Counted from the stretch's first letter, positions 17,716 to 26,012 are shown. The stretch is 33,765 nucleotides of DNA from an uncultured Christensenellaceae bacterium (GCA_910587805.1 CAJUNM010000005.1:44226-77990), one strand, 5' to 3'. Numbers and translations are program-made. The notes: generated by a model from the letters alone, not told the origin.

Positions 17716-18426
17716 TTACGCCCCTCCGCCGCATAAATAGTCGGCAAGCGACTCCAAAAATTCCTTTTTACGATTGCGGCTTATCAGCAATTCATCGCCG
17801 CCGCTTATGCATAATATATTGTCGCGCACCGTCTTTACATATTTCAAATTTACGAGATAACATCTGTTGCAACGCGCAAATCCCGCTTTTTCAAGTACAC
17901 TTTCCACCTCGTAAAGATGACCCGTTGCAACAATATTTTTATCCGAAGTATGATAAATAAGACTGTGATCGGCTATTTCCACATATTTAATATCCGCAGC
18001 GTCGAGATAAAAAATCCCCTGTTTGGTGCGCGCTTCGACTTTTACCCCGTCGTTTCGTTCCAAAAGCTCCACCGCTCTGTTGAGCTTTATCGAAAAATTG
18101 TAATAAGTTATCGGCTTGACAACAAAATCAAACGCGTTAACTTCATAACCCTCGAGCGCGAACTGCGCGAGATTTGTCACGAATATAATTATGACATTTT
18201 TATCGAATTGACGAATACGACGCGAGGCTTCCATGCCGTTGACTATAGGCAATTCGATATCCATGAAAATAATATCGTACTTTAGCTTGTTTTCGAGAAG
18301 CGTCATCGCACTCTCATAGACACGAGCGCAATACGGTTTGCCGGTTTCGGAAAATCTGCGTTCCAAAAAATCAAGCAGTGCGCTCGAATCCGTTTTATTA
18401 TCTTCGACAATCGCAATGTTTATCAT
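17716..18426 (-). CDS. LytTR-family response regulator (AgrA-like)
   Basis: This 236-aa DNA-binding regulator has an N-terminal receiver domain with acidic residues Glu8-Asp9, phospho-acceptor Asp56 in FMDIELP, Thr84 and Lys104 in VVKP. The C-terminal LytTR DNA-binding domain spans about 130-232. GGAGG lies 5 nt before the ATG. It is the first gene of the five-gene cassette, driven by a strong promoter at 18452-18480, and is followed at once by its kinase. LytTR proteins usually activate by binding paired direct repeats; the likely target here is the downstream lipoprotein-GH3 group, but no clear box is recognised. Confidence 0.93.
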   Translation of the reverse strand: MINIAIVEDNKTDSSALLDFLERRFSETGKPYCARVYESAMTLLENKLKYDIIFMDIELPIVNGMEASRRIRQFDKNVIIIFVTNLAQFALEGYEVNAFDFVVKPITYYNFSIKLNRAVELLERNDGVKVEARTKQGIFYLDAADIKYVEIADHSLIYHTSDKNIVATGHLYEVESVLEKAGFARCNRCYLVNLKYVKTVRDNILCISGGDELLISRNRKKEFLESLADYLCGGGA

Positions 18427-18451
18427 TTCCGCCTCCGAAACTCATATTATG

Positions 18452-18480
18452 ATTATAACACAGCTGAATTCACAAGTCAA
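18452..18480 (-). promoter_or_regulatory. Promoter of the two-component cassette
   Basis: Minus strand: -35 TTGACT (18475-18480), 17-bp spacer, extended -10 TGTTATAAT (18452-18457). Predicted leader about 18-20 nt, just enough to hold the GGAGG ribosome binding site. Confidence 0.82.
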
Positions 18481-18610
18481 CAATACGTTTCCCATTCTCT
18501 GACTTTAACATAATTCGGCAAAATGCAAAAATATTATTCGTCGGTTAGCGACAAAAGCGATTCTCGATTAAATACGGTTCATTTGACGATCCGCTCGCAT
18601 TTTCGGTCTT

Positions 18611-19390
18611 TTATTTGAATAACAGCTCGTTGTACTCCACACCGTCAGTTCGACGCACGCGCACAACGTCGAAGTCCTGCGGGCGCGTGACCGCAAGCGC
18701 AGCCACGAGATCGTACACGACGGGCAACGCGCCGCGCGCCGCGTCGAGCGCGAAACAACGTTCGGTCAGTTTTTTCGACAATGCGTTTTCGGCGAGCGCG
18801 GAAAAATCGAACTTGCCCGAATGGCACGTATCGAGCGTGGCGACGGCGGACGCGGAATATGCGTATGTTTTGAACGCATCGGGATCGAGCGCCTCGTTAA
18901 ATTCGTACTTGCCGTAATTGGGCGGCTCCTTTGTCGCTCCGCCCATGAGCGTGGTACAAAACGGTACGTATCCGACGAGCACGGGCACGGTGCAAGGTCC
19001 GAGCGACAGTACGCAATCTCGTTCGGGCTGTTTTTCGGCTTTCAGCCCGCGCGCAAACTCGTCTATCGAAACGACGGGAATATCGCACGGCTTGTGATCG
19101 AGCACGTCGCCTATGCCGTCCGTACCGTGAATATCGGGAATATTCGCTTTAGGCTGCGGCACAGCGCGCGTGTCGATCAAGCGGGTTTTCGTTTTGTCCA
19201 AAAGTCCGAGTTCGGCGGCGGCGGCAAGCAGCGAGCGCGCGTTGCGGTAAGCCGTTATTACGGGCACGTTCCCGCCTATCGGAACGACGTCTATATGTCT
19301 AAACATATGCGAACGTTCGAGTATATGCAACGTTGCTATCGCATCGTCCAATCCGTAATCGCAATATATGATTATTCTGTTGAATTCCAC
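18611..19390 (-). CDS. Divergent inosine-uridine nucleoside hydrolase-family protein
   Basis: This 259-aa protein is related to nucleoside N-ribohydrolases, which split nucleosides to base and ribose. The metal motif appears as YCDYGLDDA (9-17): Asp11, Asp15 and Asp16 are kept, but the first Asp of the usual DxDxGxDDA is Tyr9. GGN (39-41), Asn50, an MGG segment, EFNEALDPDA and Asp227 near the C-terminus also match the family, whereas the usual GPLTN is GPCTV and the usual His before Asp227 is Tyr. At 259 aa it is shorter than the usual 310 or so. The start is a GTG with AAGGA about 14 nt upstream, which is loose; no other in-frame start precedes it. The substitutions suggest altered substrate or non-nucleoside activity. 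Confidence 0.75.
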   Translation of the reverse strand: MEFNRIIIYCDYGLDDAIATLHILERSHMFRHIDVVPIGGNVPVITAYRNARSLLAAAAELGLLDKTKTRLIDTRAVPQPKANIPDIHGTDGIGDVLDHKPCDIPVVSIDEFARGLKAEKQPERDCVLSLGPCTVPVLVGYVPFCTTLMGGATKEPPNYGKYEFNEALDPDAFKTYAYSASAVATLDTCHSGKFDFSALAENALSKKLTERCFALDAARGALPVVYDLVAALAVTRPQDFDVVRVRRTDGVEYNELLFK

Positions 19391-19546
19391 GCTCGGTTTT
19401 TACTTCCTTTTTATATTGCATGCAGCCACAGGCTACTTTATAAGGTTTAACTTCTTCGTTGCGCGGTAAACGCGATACGTTTTTGATCGGGTAGAAATTC
19501 TTCGCGCCGCGCAAGAATGCTTGTTCAAAGCGGATGCGGTATAATC

Positions 19547-22500
19547 TTATCCGCGCTTTATTGCGCCTATTCCGTCGCCCGTACTCGGCGCGAACACAAT
19601 AGACATATGCTCGCCGAGCTTGTTCATATCCGACAGACATTGATTGACTATGCTGTTGATATTTATCTTGCTGTCGTCGTCGGCGCTCGGCTCGAGCTGC
19701 ATGAGACGAAGTAGCAGTTCGTACGTTTCGGCGTCCATATCGTTGAATATAACGCCTTTGCTCGAAAAATTCGTCGTGTTTGTGCCGTTTGTCTTTTCGA
19801 GCACGACCGTCGCATAAATGCGTTCGGGCATAAAGCTCTGCGCGCCCGCGGTATTGCCGGACGTCATAAAGCTACTCATATTCATGGCAAACGTTATAAC
19901 GAGATAGTCCTTGGTCGGATCGAGCGCAACGGGGTTTGCCGAAGTTTTGAGTCTGTCGTTAGCCCATGTGCGCGCGGACACTGCGGTCGGGCGCGTGTCG
20001 GCGGAAGAGAGCGCGATCGTCTGCACCGCATCGATCGAACCGTCTTGGGCGAACTCGCGATGCAACATGTCGGCAAAGTATGCGTTGAATTGTTTATCGG
20101 TAACGCCCGTGAGCAATGCGCTCGAATCGAATCCCGAAGTCGCGCCCTCGTTCACGACAAAACCGTTGTATACGTAGTTATAGCACGGCTTGCCGCTTTC
20201 GTACGCATACGAATCCGATTTTTCGTACATGCCTTGCAACGCTTTTTTAACGGTCTCGGGCGCGGCGTTATCGAGATTCATTTTGCTCGCCAAGAACTTA
20301 TAAAAACTCGCTATCTTGATCTTGCCCTCGTCGAACGTTACGAAATCCGCACCGCCGAGACTGTTTTTGAGGTTCGACATCTGATCGTAAATTATCGTGC
20401 CAAGCTCGGACATGCGCCCGTCTATATCGAAACTCTTATCGAACACGCGCGCGATCTTTATCATGTCCGCAAACTGCTTTTCGCCCATGTTGTTGAGCGA
20501 GAACGACACGGGATAATCGCGCCCGTTATCCGCGCTCATATCCACACGCGCGGTAACGAACACGGCGTCGCTGTCTATGAGCTTTTTGAACTTTTCGGGC
20601 ATGAGTTCGGCTACGTCTATTTTCAAACGTATATCGAGCGCGTTCGCATGCACCGCTACCGAAAGTATCTCGAAGTTGCCGATTTCGCCCGTCATATTTG
20701 CGGTGATGAGCGCGCCGAGCTGCGCATCGGTTATTTCGGGCTCCAGCTCCGAGACCGTTCTGTCGTCGTATATCAAATACTTAACGCCGGCAACGTCGCC
20801 TTTGAGTCTGAACTTATCGGAATTGAACTCGCCGCTCAAAAAGCCGGTCACGTCCGAGAAAGTTTTTAATTCCGTCGCAGGAGCGAGATAGTATTTATCT
20901 GTGATCTGATTTATGAACTCGCTGTTATCCGCGGCGACGTTCACCGTATCGTCGATGCCGTCCGTATCGTTCAAGCCGCGCAAAACGTCCTTAAGTTCCG
21001 CATCCGTGACTATGGCGACGCCCGTTTCCTCGTCCTTAAGCGCCATTTGCGTTACTATTTTGTAGATGTTCGGCATAACGAGCTTGCCGGAAGTCGTTAT
21101 TCCCGACGAGGTAACGGACGGGATAAGCTCGATGCCGAGCGTTTCGTCGAGCTGCTTTATCATATCGCGAAGCATTGTTTCGACCTGCTCCGTCATGGCG
21201 TTGAGATCGAACGACGGCACGAGTTTTTTGAGCGTATTGAGCACGTCGGCTGTTTTATCGTAATTATTGAACCCGAACTCCGCCGGATCGTACACAAAAC
21301 CCGCAGAAGGATTTTTGGTCACGTCGATCGTCATGGAAAGCAGTATTTTCTGCGGCATGATGTTTACGGCAAGCGCGCCGAGCATGTTTCCGCCCATCGA
21401 ACTCAAAAGATCGGTAACGTCAATATCCACGGCGAGCAATGCGTATGTGTGCCCGGCTTTGCCCGTTTTTTCAACGAACGTGAGCGCGTCGAGATTGAGC
21501 TTGAGGTTTTGGAACTGTCCGCCGGCAACGCCGAACGCTTTGTCGAGCTGCGGACTTACGCCCGCCGCGAGCATTCTGTCGGTAACATTCAGCGAAAGCG
21601 TATTTATATCGGCGTCGAGCGACGCTTTGAACTTAGCCGCGTCCACCATATTCAGTATTTCTTGCGACTCGCCCGTCGACGGCGAACCGTCGAGCGAAAT
21701 ACCGAGCATTTCGAGCACGTCGGAAAGTTTGGCGTTCTCGCCGAAATCGACGCAATACTTATTCTCTATTTCTTTGATAAATTCGCGTTCGTAATCTATC
21801 TTCGTAAGTCCCGTTTTATCCGCGGGAGCATAGAACTCCTGCGTTCCGTTCGTATACCACTCGTCGTAAAGGAACGGCTGCAGTTCCTCGAGCCGCTCGT
21901 CGGCGGACGAAGTCAAGAGCGCTTGCAGCATGTACATGAATTCCGACTTCGTTAGCGGATCGTCTTGCGAAAGGCTTTCGCTCGCATACTTGGTAAGCGT
22001 ATCTATGAGATCGAGTTTGACGGTACCCTCGGACGCGGAAGTGAAGTCTATGGAGTCGGCAGCGGCGGATATATACGGCTTGATCTTGTTGCCTACCTCG
22101 GCGAGCAAGTCTTGCACGGTTATACCTTCGCCCGTTATACCGAGCACGCCGTTAATTATACCGTAAAGCTTATCGCGCTTGCCCGCATTCATACCGTTTA
22201 GCGACACGTGCGTTTCGGCGTTTTCGGTCAGCGGCACGGAGATCGTAGCATACAGGTTTTTCGGCAAAAGCACGTTGCCCGCAAAACGCGCGAGTCCGCC
22301 CGCCCAGCCGAGACCGGCGTCTTCCACGATCGCGGTAAGCGCCTGTCCCGCCGCCTTTTGCAAGCCGATCCAAACGGTTACGTCCGCACTCGTCGCGGAA
22401 ACTATCGATTCGCCGAGTTCGCTCGTTACGGTCTGCGTGCCGAACGTTATCTCTTTTAACGCTACAACGTCTTTGAGCGTGATCATTTCGCTCACTTCGG

Positions 22501-23161
22501 ACGGAATCAGCCCCGTCTCGTTCGTGTTATCCAAAAAGTGATCGAGCAAGAAATCTATAAAGGACGCAAGCTGCTTGTCTTTGAGATTGAAAACGTAATC
22601 GTCGGTCTCTTCCGAATAGTTCTCGAGCCGTTCGACGTCGATATTGTCGCGCGTGAACACTCCCGTCATCATGTTGACGAGTATATCCATGATTTGGTTC
22701 GACTCGCCGCCGTTTTCGGTCGTATCGTCAGAAGATTCGCCCTCGTTGAGAGCGGCGGCAGAGGCTTGCTCGTCCTCGCCGTTGCCGAGATCCGCCATTA
22801 CGCTGTCGATGGCGCGCAAAAGCTCGGCGTCGAAATCTATTTCCACGTCCGTCTTCAACAGCATATTCGCCTTGATCTCGCCGTAAAGCCCCTGTCTGTC
22901 TTCGTCTGTAAAGCCGTTTTTAACGACTTTTTTATCGTTCGACCAATACAGTCCGTTCATTACCCCGACAACGTCGCCGAGCGGCATGTCCAAGTACTGT
23001 CTCGAATACACGTCGCCGAAATACCAGCCCGCACCGAACACCCCCGCGAACAGTACGAGATTGACGACGACGAAAACCAAAAAGCAAGTAAGACATACTT
23101 TTTTCTTTTTGGACTTACCCGCCTTAGCTTTGTCGTCGGTAACAACAACTTTCTTTGCCAT
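19547..23161 (-). CDS. Large membrane-anchored repeat protein of unknown function
   Basis: I do not recognise a family. The 1204-aa protein has a Lys-rich cytoplasmic N-terminus, one transmembrane helix (about 23-48), and a large, mostly acidic extracellular part with a low-complexity linker (about 127-156). Four modules repeat at about 250-300-residue spacing. Each has a strand ending LPKNLYAT/MPERIYAT-like (298, 601, 853, 1110), then a segment like SLNGMN/GFNNYD/SLNNMG/IFNDMD (320, 630, 887, 1138), then an amphipathic helix. TDAQLGAL (811) and TDKQFNAY (1021) are further paired elements. GGAG lies about 7 nt before the ATG, and a near-consensus promoter is 36-60 nt upstream. A scaffold, ligand-binding or lipid-handling envelope role is possible but not shown. 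Confidence 0.85.
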   Translation of the reverse strand: MAKKVVVTDDKAKAGKSKKKKVCLTCFLVFVVVNLVLFAGVFGAGWYFGDVYSRQYLDMPLGDVVGVMNGLYWSNDKKVVKNGFTDEDRQGLYGEIKANMLLKTDVEIDFDAELLRAIDSVMADLGNGEDEQASAAALNEGESSDDTTENGGESNQIMDILVNMMTGVFTRDNIDVERLENYSEETDDYVFNLKDKQLASFIDFLLDHFLDNTNETGLIPSEVSEMITLKDVVALKEITFGTQTVTSELGESIVSATSADVTVWIGLQKAAGQALTAIVEDAGLGWAGGLARFAGNVLLPKNLYATISVPLTENAETHVSLNGMNAGKRDKLYGIINGVLGITGEGITVQDLLAEVGNKIKPYISAAADSIDFTSASEGTVKLDLIDTLTKYASESLSQDDPLTKSEFMYMLQALLTSSADERLEELQPFLYDEWYTNGTQEFYAPADKTGLTKIDYEREFIKEIENKYCVDFGENAKLSDVLEMLGISLDGSPSTGESQEILNMVDAAKFKASLDADINTLSLNVTDRMLAAGVSPQLDKAFGVAGGQFQNLKLNLDALTFVEKTGKAGHTYALLAVDIDVTDLLSSMGGNMLGALAVNIMPQKILLSMTIDVTKNPSAGFVYDPAEFGFNNYDKTADVLNTLKKLVPSFDLNAMTEQVETMLRDMIKQLDETLGIELIPSVTSSGITTSGKLVMPNIYKIVTQMALKDEETGVAIVTDAELKDVLRGLNDTDGIDDTVNVAADNSEFINQITDKYYLAPATELKTFSDVTGFLSGEFNSDKFRLKGDVAGVKYLIYDDRTVSELEPEITDAQLGALITANMTGEIGNFEILSVAVHANALDIRLKIDVAELMPEKFKKLIDSDAVFVTARVDMSADNGRDYPVSFSLNNMGEKQFADMIKIARVFDKSFDIDGRMSELGTIIYDQMSNLKNSLGGADFVTFDEGKIKIASFYKFLASKMNLDNAAPETVKKALQGMYEKSDSYAYESGKPCYNYVYNGFVVNEGATSGFDSSALLTGVTDKQFNAYFADMLHREFAQDGSIDAVQTIALSSADTRPTAVSARTWANDRLKTSANPVALDPTKDYLVITFAMNMSSFMTSGNTAGAQSFMPERIYATVVLEKTNGTNTTNFSSKGVIFNDMDAETYELLLRLMQLEPSADDDSKININSIVNQCLSDMNKLGEHMSIVFAPSTGDGIGAIKRG

Positions 23162-23196
23162 AATTATTCTCCGCTTATACGAAATTTACAATTTAC

Positions 23197-23225
23197 ATTC
23201 TACGCGAAAAAACGCACTATGTCAA
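23197..23225 (-). promoter_or_regulatory. Promoter of the large repeat-protein gene
   Basis: Minus strand: perfect -35 TTGACA (23220-23225), 17-bp spacer, -10 TAGAAT (23197-23202). The -35 and most of the spacer lie within the 3' arm of the copA terminator hairpin. Leader about 30 nt. Confidence 0.88.
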
Positions 23226-23253
23226 CCCTTATCGTAAAACATAATGCGTTTTT
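23207..23253 (-). terminator. Intrinsic terminator after copA, overlapping the next promoter
   Basis: A 15-bp stem (23208-23222 pairs with 23239-23253, one G-U wobble) with a 16-nt loop and a T-run on the minus strand. The A-rich 5' arm makes it potentially active on the other strand too. It separates copA from the large repeat-protein gene while its 3' arm carries that gene's promoter. Confidence 0.85.
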
Positions 23254-23302
23254 AATCGTATTCTAATATTGTCGGCAGTATATTTTTGCCGGCGATCGTC
23301 GG

Positions 23303-23503
23303 TTATTCCGCCGTCGCTTCGTAGCCCGCGTCCGCAACAGCCTTTACCGCCGCGGCGGCGTCGAAGTCGCCGATTATCTCGGCTTTGCCGCTATCGAGCG
23401 AAACGTTCGCCTCGGTCACGCCCGACACGCTTTCGAGCGCTTTCTTTACGTGCGCGACGCAATGACCGCACATCATGCCTTTTACGTTCAGAGTTAATTT
23501 CAT
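23303..23503 (-). CDS. Nested CopZ-like copper chaperone by internal initiation (candidate)
   Basis: Within copA, in the same frame, an AAAGGAG lies 5 nt before an ATG, exactly where the C-terminal heavy-metal domain begins (MKLTLNVKGMMCGHCVAHVK). Starting here would give a 66-residue protein, the size of free CopZ chaperones, with the CxxC copper site in GMMCGHC. No stop codon separates it from the ATPase, so the same sequence should also be made as a fused domain. The free form is inferred from the ribosome binding site and domain boundary only. Confidence 0.5.
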   Translation of the reverse strand: MKLTLNVKGMMCGHCVAHVKKALESVSGVTEANVSLDSGKAEIIGDFDAAAAVKAVADAGYEATAE

Positions 23504-25864
23504 GGGTTCTCCTTTACCGTCTTTTATTTGACACGCCGTGCAAGCATCCGAGCACGGCGAAACGTCCGTCACAGAGTTTTCGCGCGGCGCGACGCGCTTA
23601 TGCTTGCGCTTCAATCTGCCGAGCTTTTTATCGAGCCTGCCGTCGTCGAACTTCATTACGGTAAGCCTCAGTGCGTTGCAAACCACGAACAGCGACGACA
23701 ACGCCATTGCGCCCGCGGCTATCATGGGATCGAGCGCAACGCCGAGCGGCGCCAGCACGCCCGCCGCAAGCGGTATTCCGAGCGAATTGTACAAGAACGC
23801 CCAAAAAAGATTTTGTTTGATATTGCGTATCGCAGCGTGCGAGATCGCAAGCGAGCGCGGCACGTCCATGAGATCGCTCTTTACGAGCACGACGTCAGCC
23901 GATTCGATCGCTACGTCGGTGCCGGAGCCTATGGCTATACCTACGTCCGCCGCTTTGAGCGCGGGCGCGTCGTTTATGCCGTCGCCCACCATTGCCGTGA
24001 TCCCGTCTTTTTTCAACCGTTCCACTATATCGAGTTTGTCCTCCGGAAGTACGTCGAAATATACTTCGGAAATGCCCGCCTCATCGGCTATACGTTTGGC
24101 TTGACGCTCGTTGTCGCCCGTCAGCATGACAACGCGCGCGCCCAAACGTTTGAGCAGCTCGATAGCGGCTTTGCTCGTCGGTTTTATTTCGTCGCGTACC
24201 GTAACGGCGCCCAAAAGTTCGTTCTTTCTGCAAAGCCATACTCGGCTCTCGTCGCCGTCGTCAGTAACCGTAACGCCGAAATCTGACATCAACCGCGGCG
24301 CGCCGAGCGCGTACTCGACACCGTCGACCGTGCCCACTACTCCGTATCCTATGCGATACTCGCTCGACTCCGGCACGCGCGCTTCTCCGCGCGTTTTATA
24401 CGCTTCGGCGACGGCTCGGGCGAGCGGGTGCGTGCTCGTGCTTTCGAGCGCGGCGGCTACGGCGAGCACTGTATCGGCGTCGAGATCCGCATACGCTTGC
24501 ACATCGGTGACGCGCGGTTCGCCTTTGGTTATGGTGGACGTTTTATCGAGCGCGAAACACCTGACGCTCGAAAGCTTTTGCAGCGTTTCGGCGTTTTTGA
24601 CGAGTATGCCGTACGCCGCGGCGCGACCCGTTCCCGCCATCACCGCAACGGGCGTTGCGAGCCCGAGCGCGCACGGACAGCTTATCACAAGCACCGATAT
24701 TGCCATGGTGAGCGCGTTGCCGACGTTTTTGTTTATACATATCCACACGATAAACGCGACGAGCGCAAGCGCGCATACTACGGGCACGAATACCGCCGAT
24801 ACCTTATCCGCTATCTTTTGTATCGGCGCTTTCGATCCGCCCGCATTTTCTATAAGCTCGACTATCTTGGAAAGCGTCGTGTCGCCGCCGACCTTGCTCG
24901 CGCGCATTTTTATTTTCCCCGTCAGATTGAGCGTGGCGGACGTTATCTCCTTGCCTGCTACCGCTTCGACGGGCAAAGACTCGCCCGTTATCGCCGAACA
25001 GTCGAGCGTTGTGCCGCCGTCCGTGACCACGCCGTCGCACGGCACGTGTTCGCCGGGCAGCACCACTACGGTATCGCCTACTCGAATATCGTCCACGGGC
25101 ACTGCGAGCGTTTCGCCGTCGCGTTCGACAGTAGCCGTATCGGGGCGCAATCGCATAAGCTTTTCAACCGCAGAGCGCGTTTTGCCCTTGGATTTAGCTT
25201 CCAAAAACTTGCCGAGCGTAACGAGCGCGAGTATCATCGCCGCCGACTCGAAAAACAGATTCATCGCAAGATCGGCAGCGCCGTGAACGTCTCCGCCCGC
25301 AACGCGCGCATCGATCAAAAATACCGTTACAAGCCCGAATATATACGCCGCGCCCGAACCCAATGACACGAGAGTATCCATGTTCGCGCCGCCGTGCAAT
25401 ACCGATTTTACACCGCTTACGAAAAATTTATAGTTTATCGCGAGTACGGGCGTGGTCAAAACGAGCTGGATAAGCGCGAACGACGCGGGATCGACGTGCG
25501 GATCGAACGCGCCCATAGGAAATCCCGCCATATGCCCCATCGAAAAATACATCAACGGCAGCATGAACACGACCGACGCTACAAAGCGGATCAACAGTGT
25601 TTTTGAATGGTCCGTATTTTTTTCTTTGCCGACGCTTTTGCTCGCGGCGATTTTTCCGCGCTCCGCATCGTCGGCAGTCGCGCCGTAGCCCGCGCTTTCC
25701 ACTGCCGCTATTATATCCGCGTCCGATACGTCCGTATCCACAGTCATACGGTTAGACAAAAGATTAACGGCAACGTCGTCGACGCCCGCTTTTTTTACCG
25801 CCCGCTCCACATGCGCCGCGCACGCCGCGCATGTCATACCCGTGATCGTAAAACGCCTTTTCAT
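23303..25864 (-). CDS. copA: Copper-exporting P1B-type ATPase with fused C-terminal CopZ-like domain
   Basis: This is a membrane pump, 853 aa from the chosen start. Numbered from an ATG two codons upstream: heavy-metal domain GMTCAAC (11-17), actuator TGES (295-298), metal-channel CPC (398-400), phosphorylation Asp442, HP (481-482), TGDN (584-587), GDGINDAP (629-636), a Cys-containing linker (about 745-789) and a second heavy-metal domain GMMCGHC (798-804). CPC with two HMA domains points to Cu(I). One oddity: the phosphorylation loop reads DKTST, not the near-invariant DKTGT. The promoter's -10 abuts the first ATG, so the second ATG is taken as start and the mRNA is probably leaderless. Divergent from a TetR regulator; no CsoR or CopY gene is seen. 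Confidence 0.92.
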   Translation of the reverse strand: MKRRFTITGMTCAACAAHVERAVKKAGVDDVAVNLLSNRMTVDTDVSDADIIAAVESAGYGATADDAERGKIAASKSVGKEKNTDHSKTLLIRFVASVVFMLPLMYFSMGHMAGFPMGAFDPHVDPASFALIQLVLTTPVLAINYKFFVSGVKSVLHGGANMDTLVSLGSGAAYIFGLVTVFLIDARVAGGDVHGAADLAMNLFFESAAMILALVTLGKFLEAKSKGKTRSAVEKLMRLRPDTATVERDGETLAVPVDDIRVGDTVVVLPGEHVPCDGVVTDGGTTLDCSAITGESLPVEAVAGKEITSATLNLTGKIKMRASKVGGDTTLSKIVELIENAGGSKAPIQKIADKVSAVFVPVVCALALVAFIVWICINKNVGNALTMAISVLVISCPCALGLATPVAVMAGTGRAAAYGILVKNAETLQKLSSVRCFALDKTSTITKGEPRVTDVQAYADLDADTVLAVAAALESTSTHPLARAVAEAYKTRGEARVPESSEYRIGYGVVGTVDGVEYALGAPRLMSDFGVTVTDDGDESRVWLCRKNELLGAVTVRDEIKPTSKAAIELLKRLGARVVMLTGDNERQAKRIADEAGISEVYFDVLPEDKLDIVERLKKDGITAMVGDGINDAPALKAADVGIAIGSGTDVAIESADVVLVKSDLMDVPRSLAISHAAIRNIKQNLFWAFLYNSLGIPLAAGVLAPLGVALDPMIAAGAMALSSLFVVCNALRLTVMKFDDGRLDKKLGRLKRKHKRVAPRENSVTDVSPCSDACTACQIKDGKGEPMKLTLNVKGMMCGHCVAHVKKALESVSGVTEANVSLDSGKAEIIGDFDAAAAVKAVADAGYEATAE

Positions 25865-25870
25865 GTGCAT

Positions 25871-25899
25871 ATTTTAGCATGACGCATACCCGATGTCAA
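25871..25899 (-). promoter_or_regulatory. Promoter of copA, abutting the start codon
   Basis: Minus strand: -35 TTGACA (25894-25899), 17-bp spacer, -10 TAAAAT (25871-25876). The -10 directly touches an ATG, and the expected transcription start, 7 nt on, falls on the A of the next in-frame ATG at 25864. No Shine-Dalgarno is possible, so a leaderless mRNA is predicted. Confidence 0.8.
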
Positions 25900-25955
25900 G
25901 CGATTTTCGTAATACATACTAATTTACTATGAATTAAAAAACCGCCGCGCTAAAT

Positions 25956-25984
25956 TTGACAAACGCGCGCGAACGTGCTATAAT
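25956..25984 (+). promoter_or_regulatory. Consensus promoter of the TetR-family gene
   Basis: Perfect -35 TTGACA (25956-25961), 17-bp spacer, perfect -10 TATAAT (25979-25984). The spacer contains a CGCGCGCG run. It is divergent from the copA promoter, with 56 bp between the two -35 elements, room for a shared operator, though no convincing palindrome was found. Confidence 0.9.
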
Positions 25985-26012
25985 ATAGCGAATAACATTT
26001 ACGGAAGACGTT

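Noticed and set aside
19391..19546. Possible small protein in the gap between the repeat protein and the nucleoside hydrolase-like gene (minus strand, contains NFYPIKNVSRLPRNEEVKPY)
   Set aside because: The frame reads plausibly but has no start codon with a ribosome binding site and runs out of frame into the next gene. It could be a gene remnant; not supportable.
25877..25955. Copper-regulator or TetR operator between copA and the TetR gene
   Set aside because: Partial palindromes (GTAA...TTAC) and a GGGTAT half-site are present, but none forms a convincing CsoR, CopY, CueR or TetR operator.
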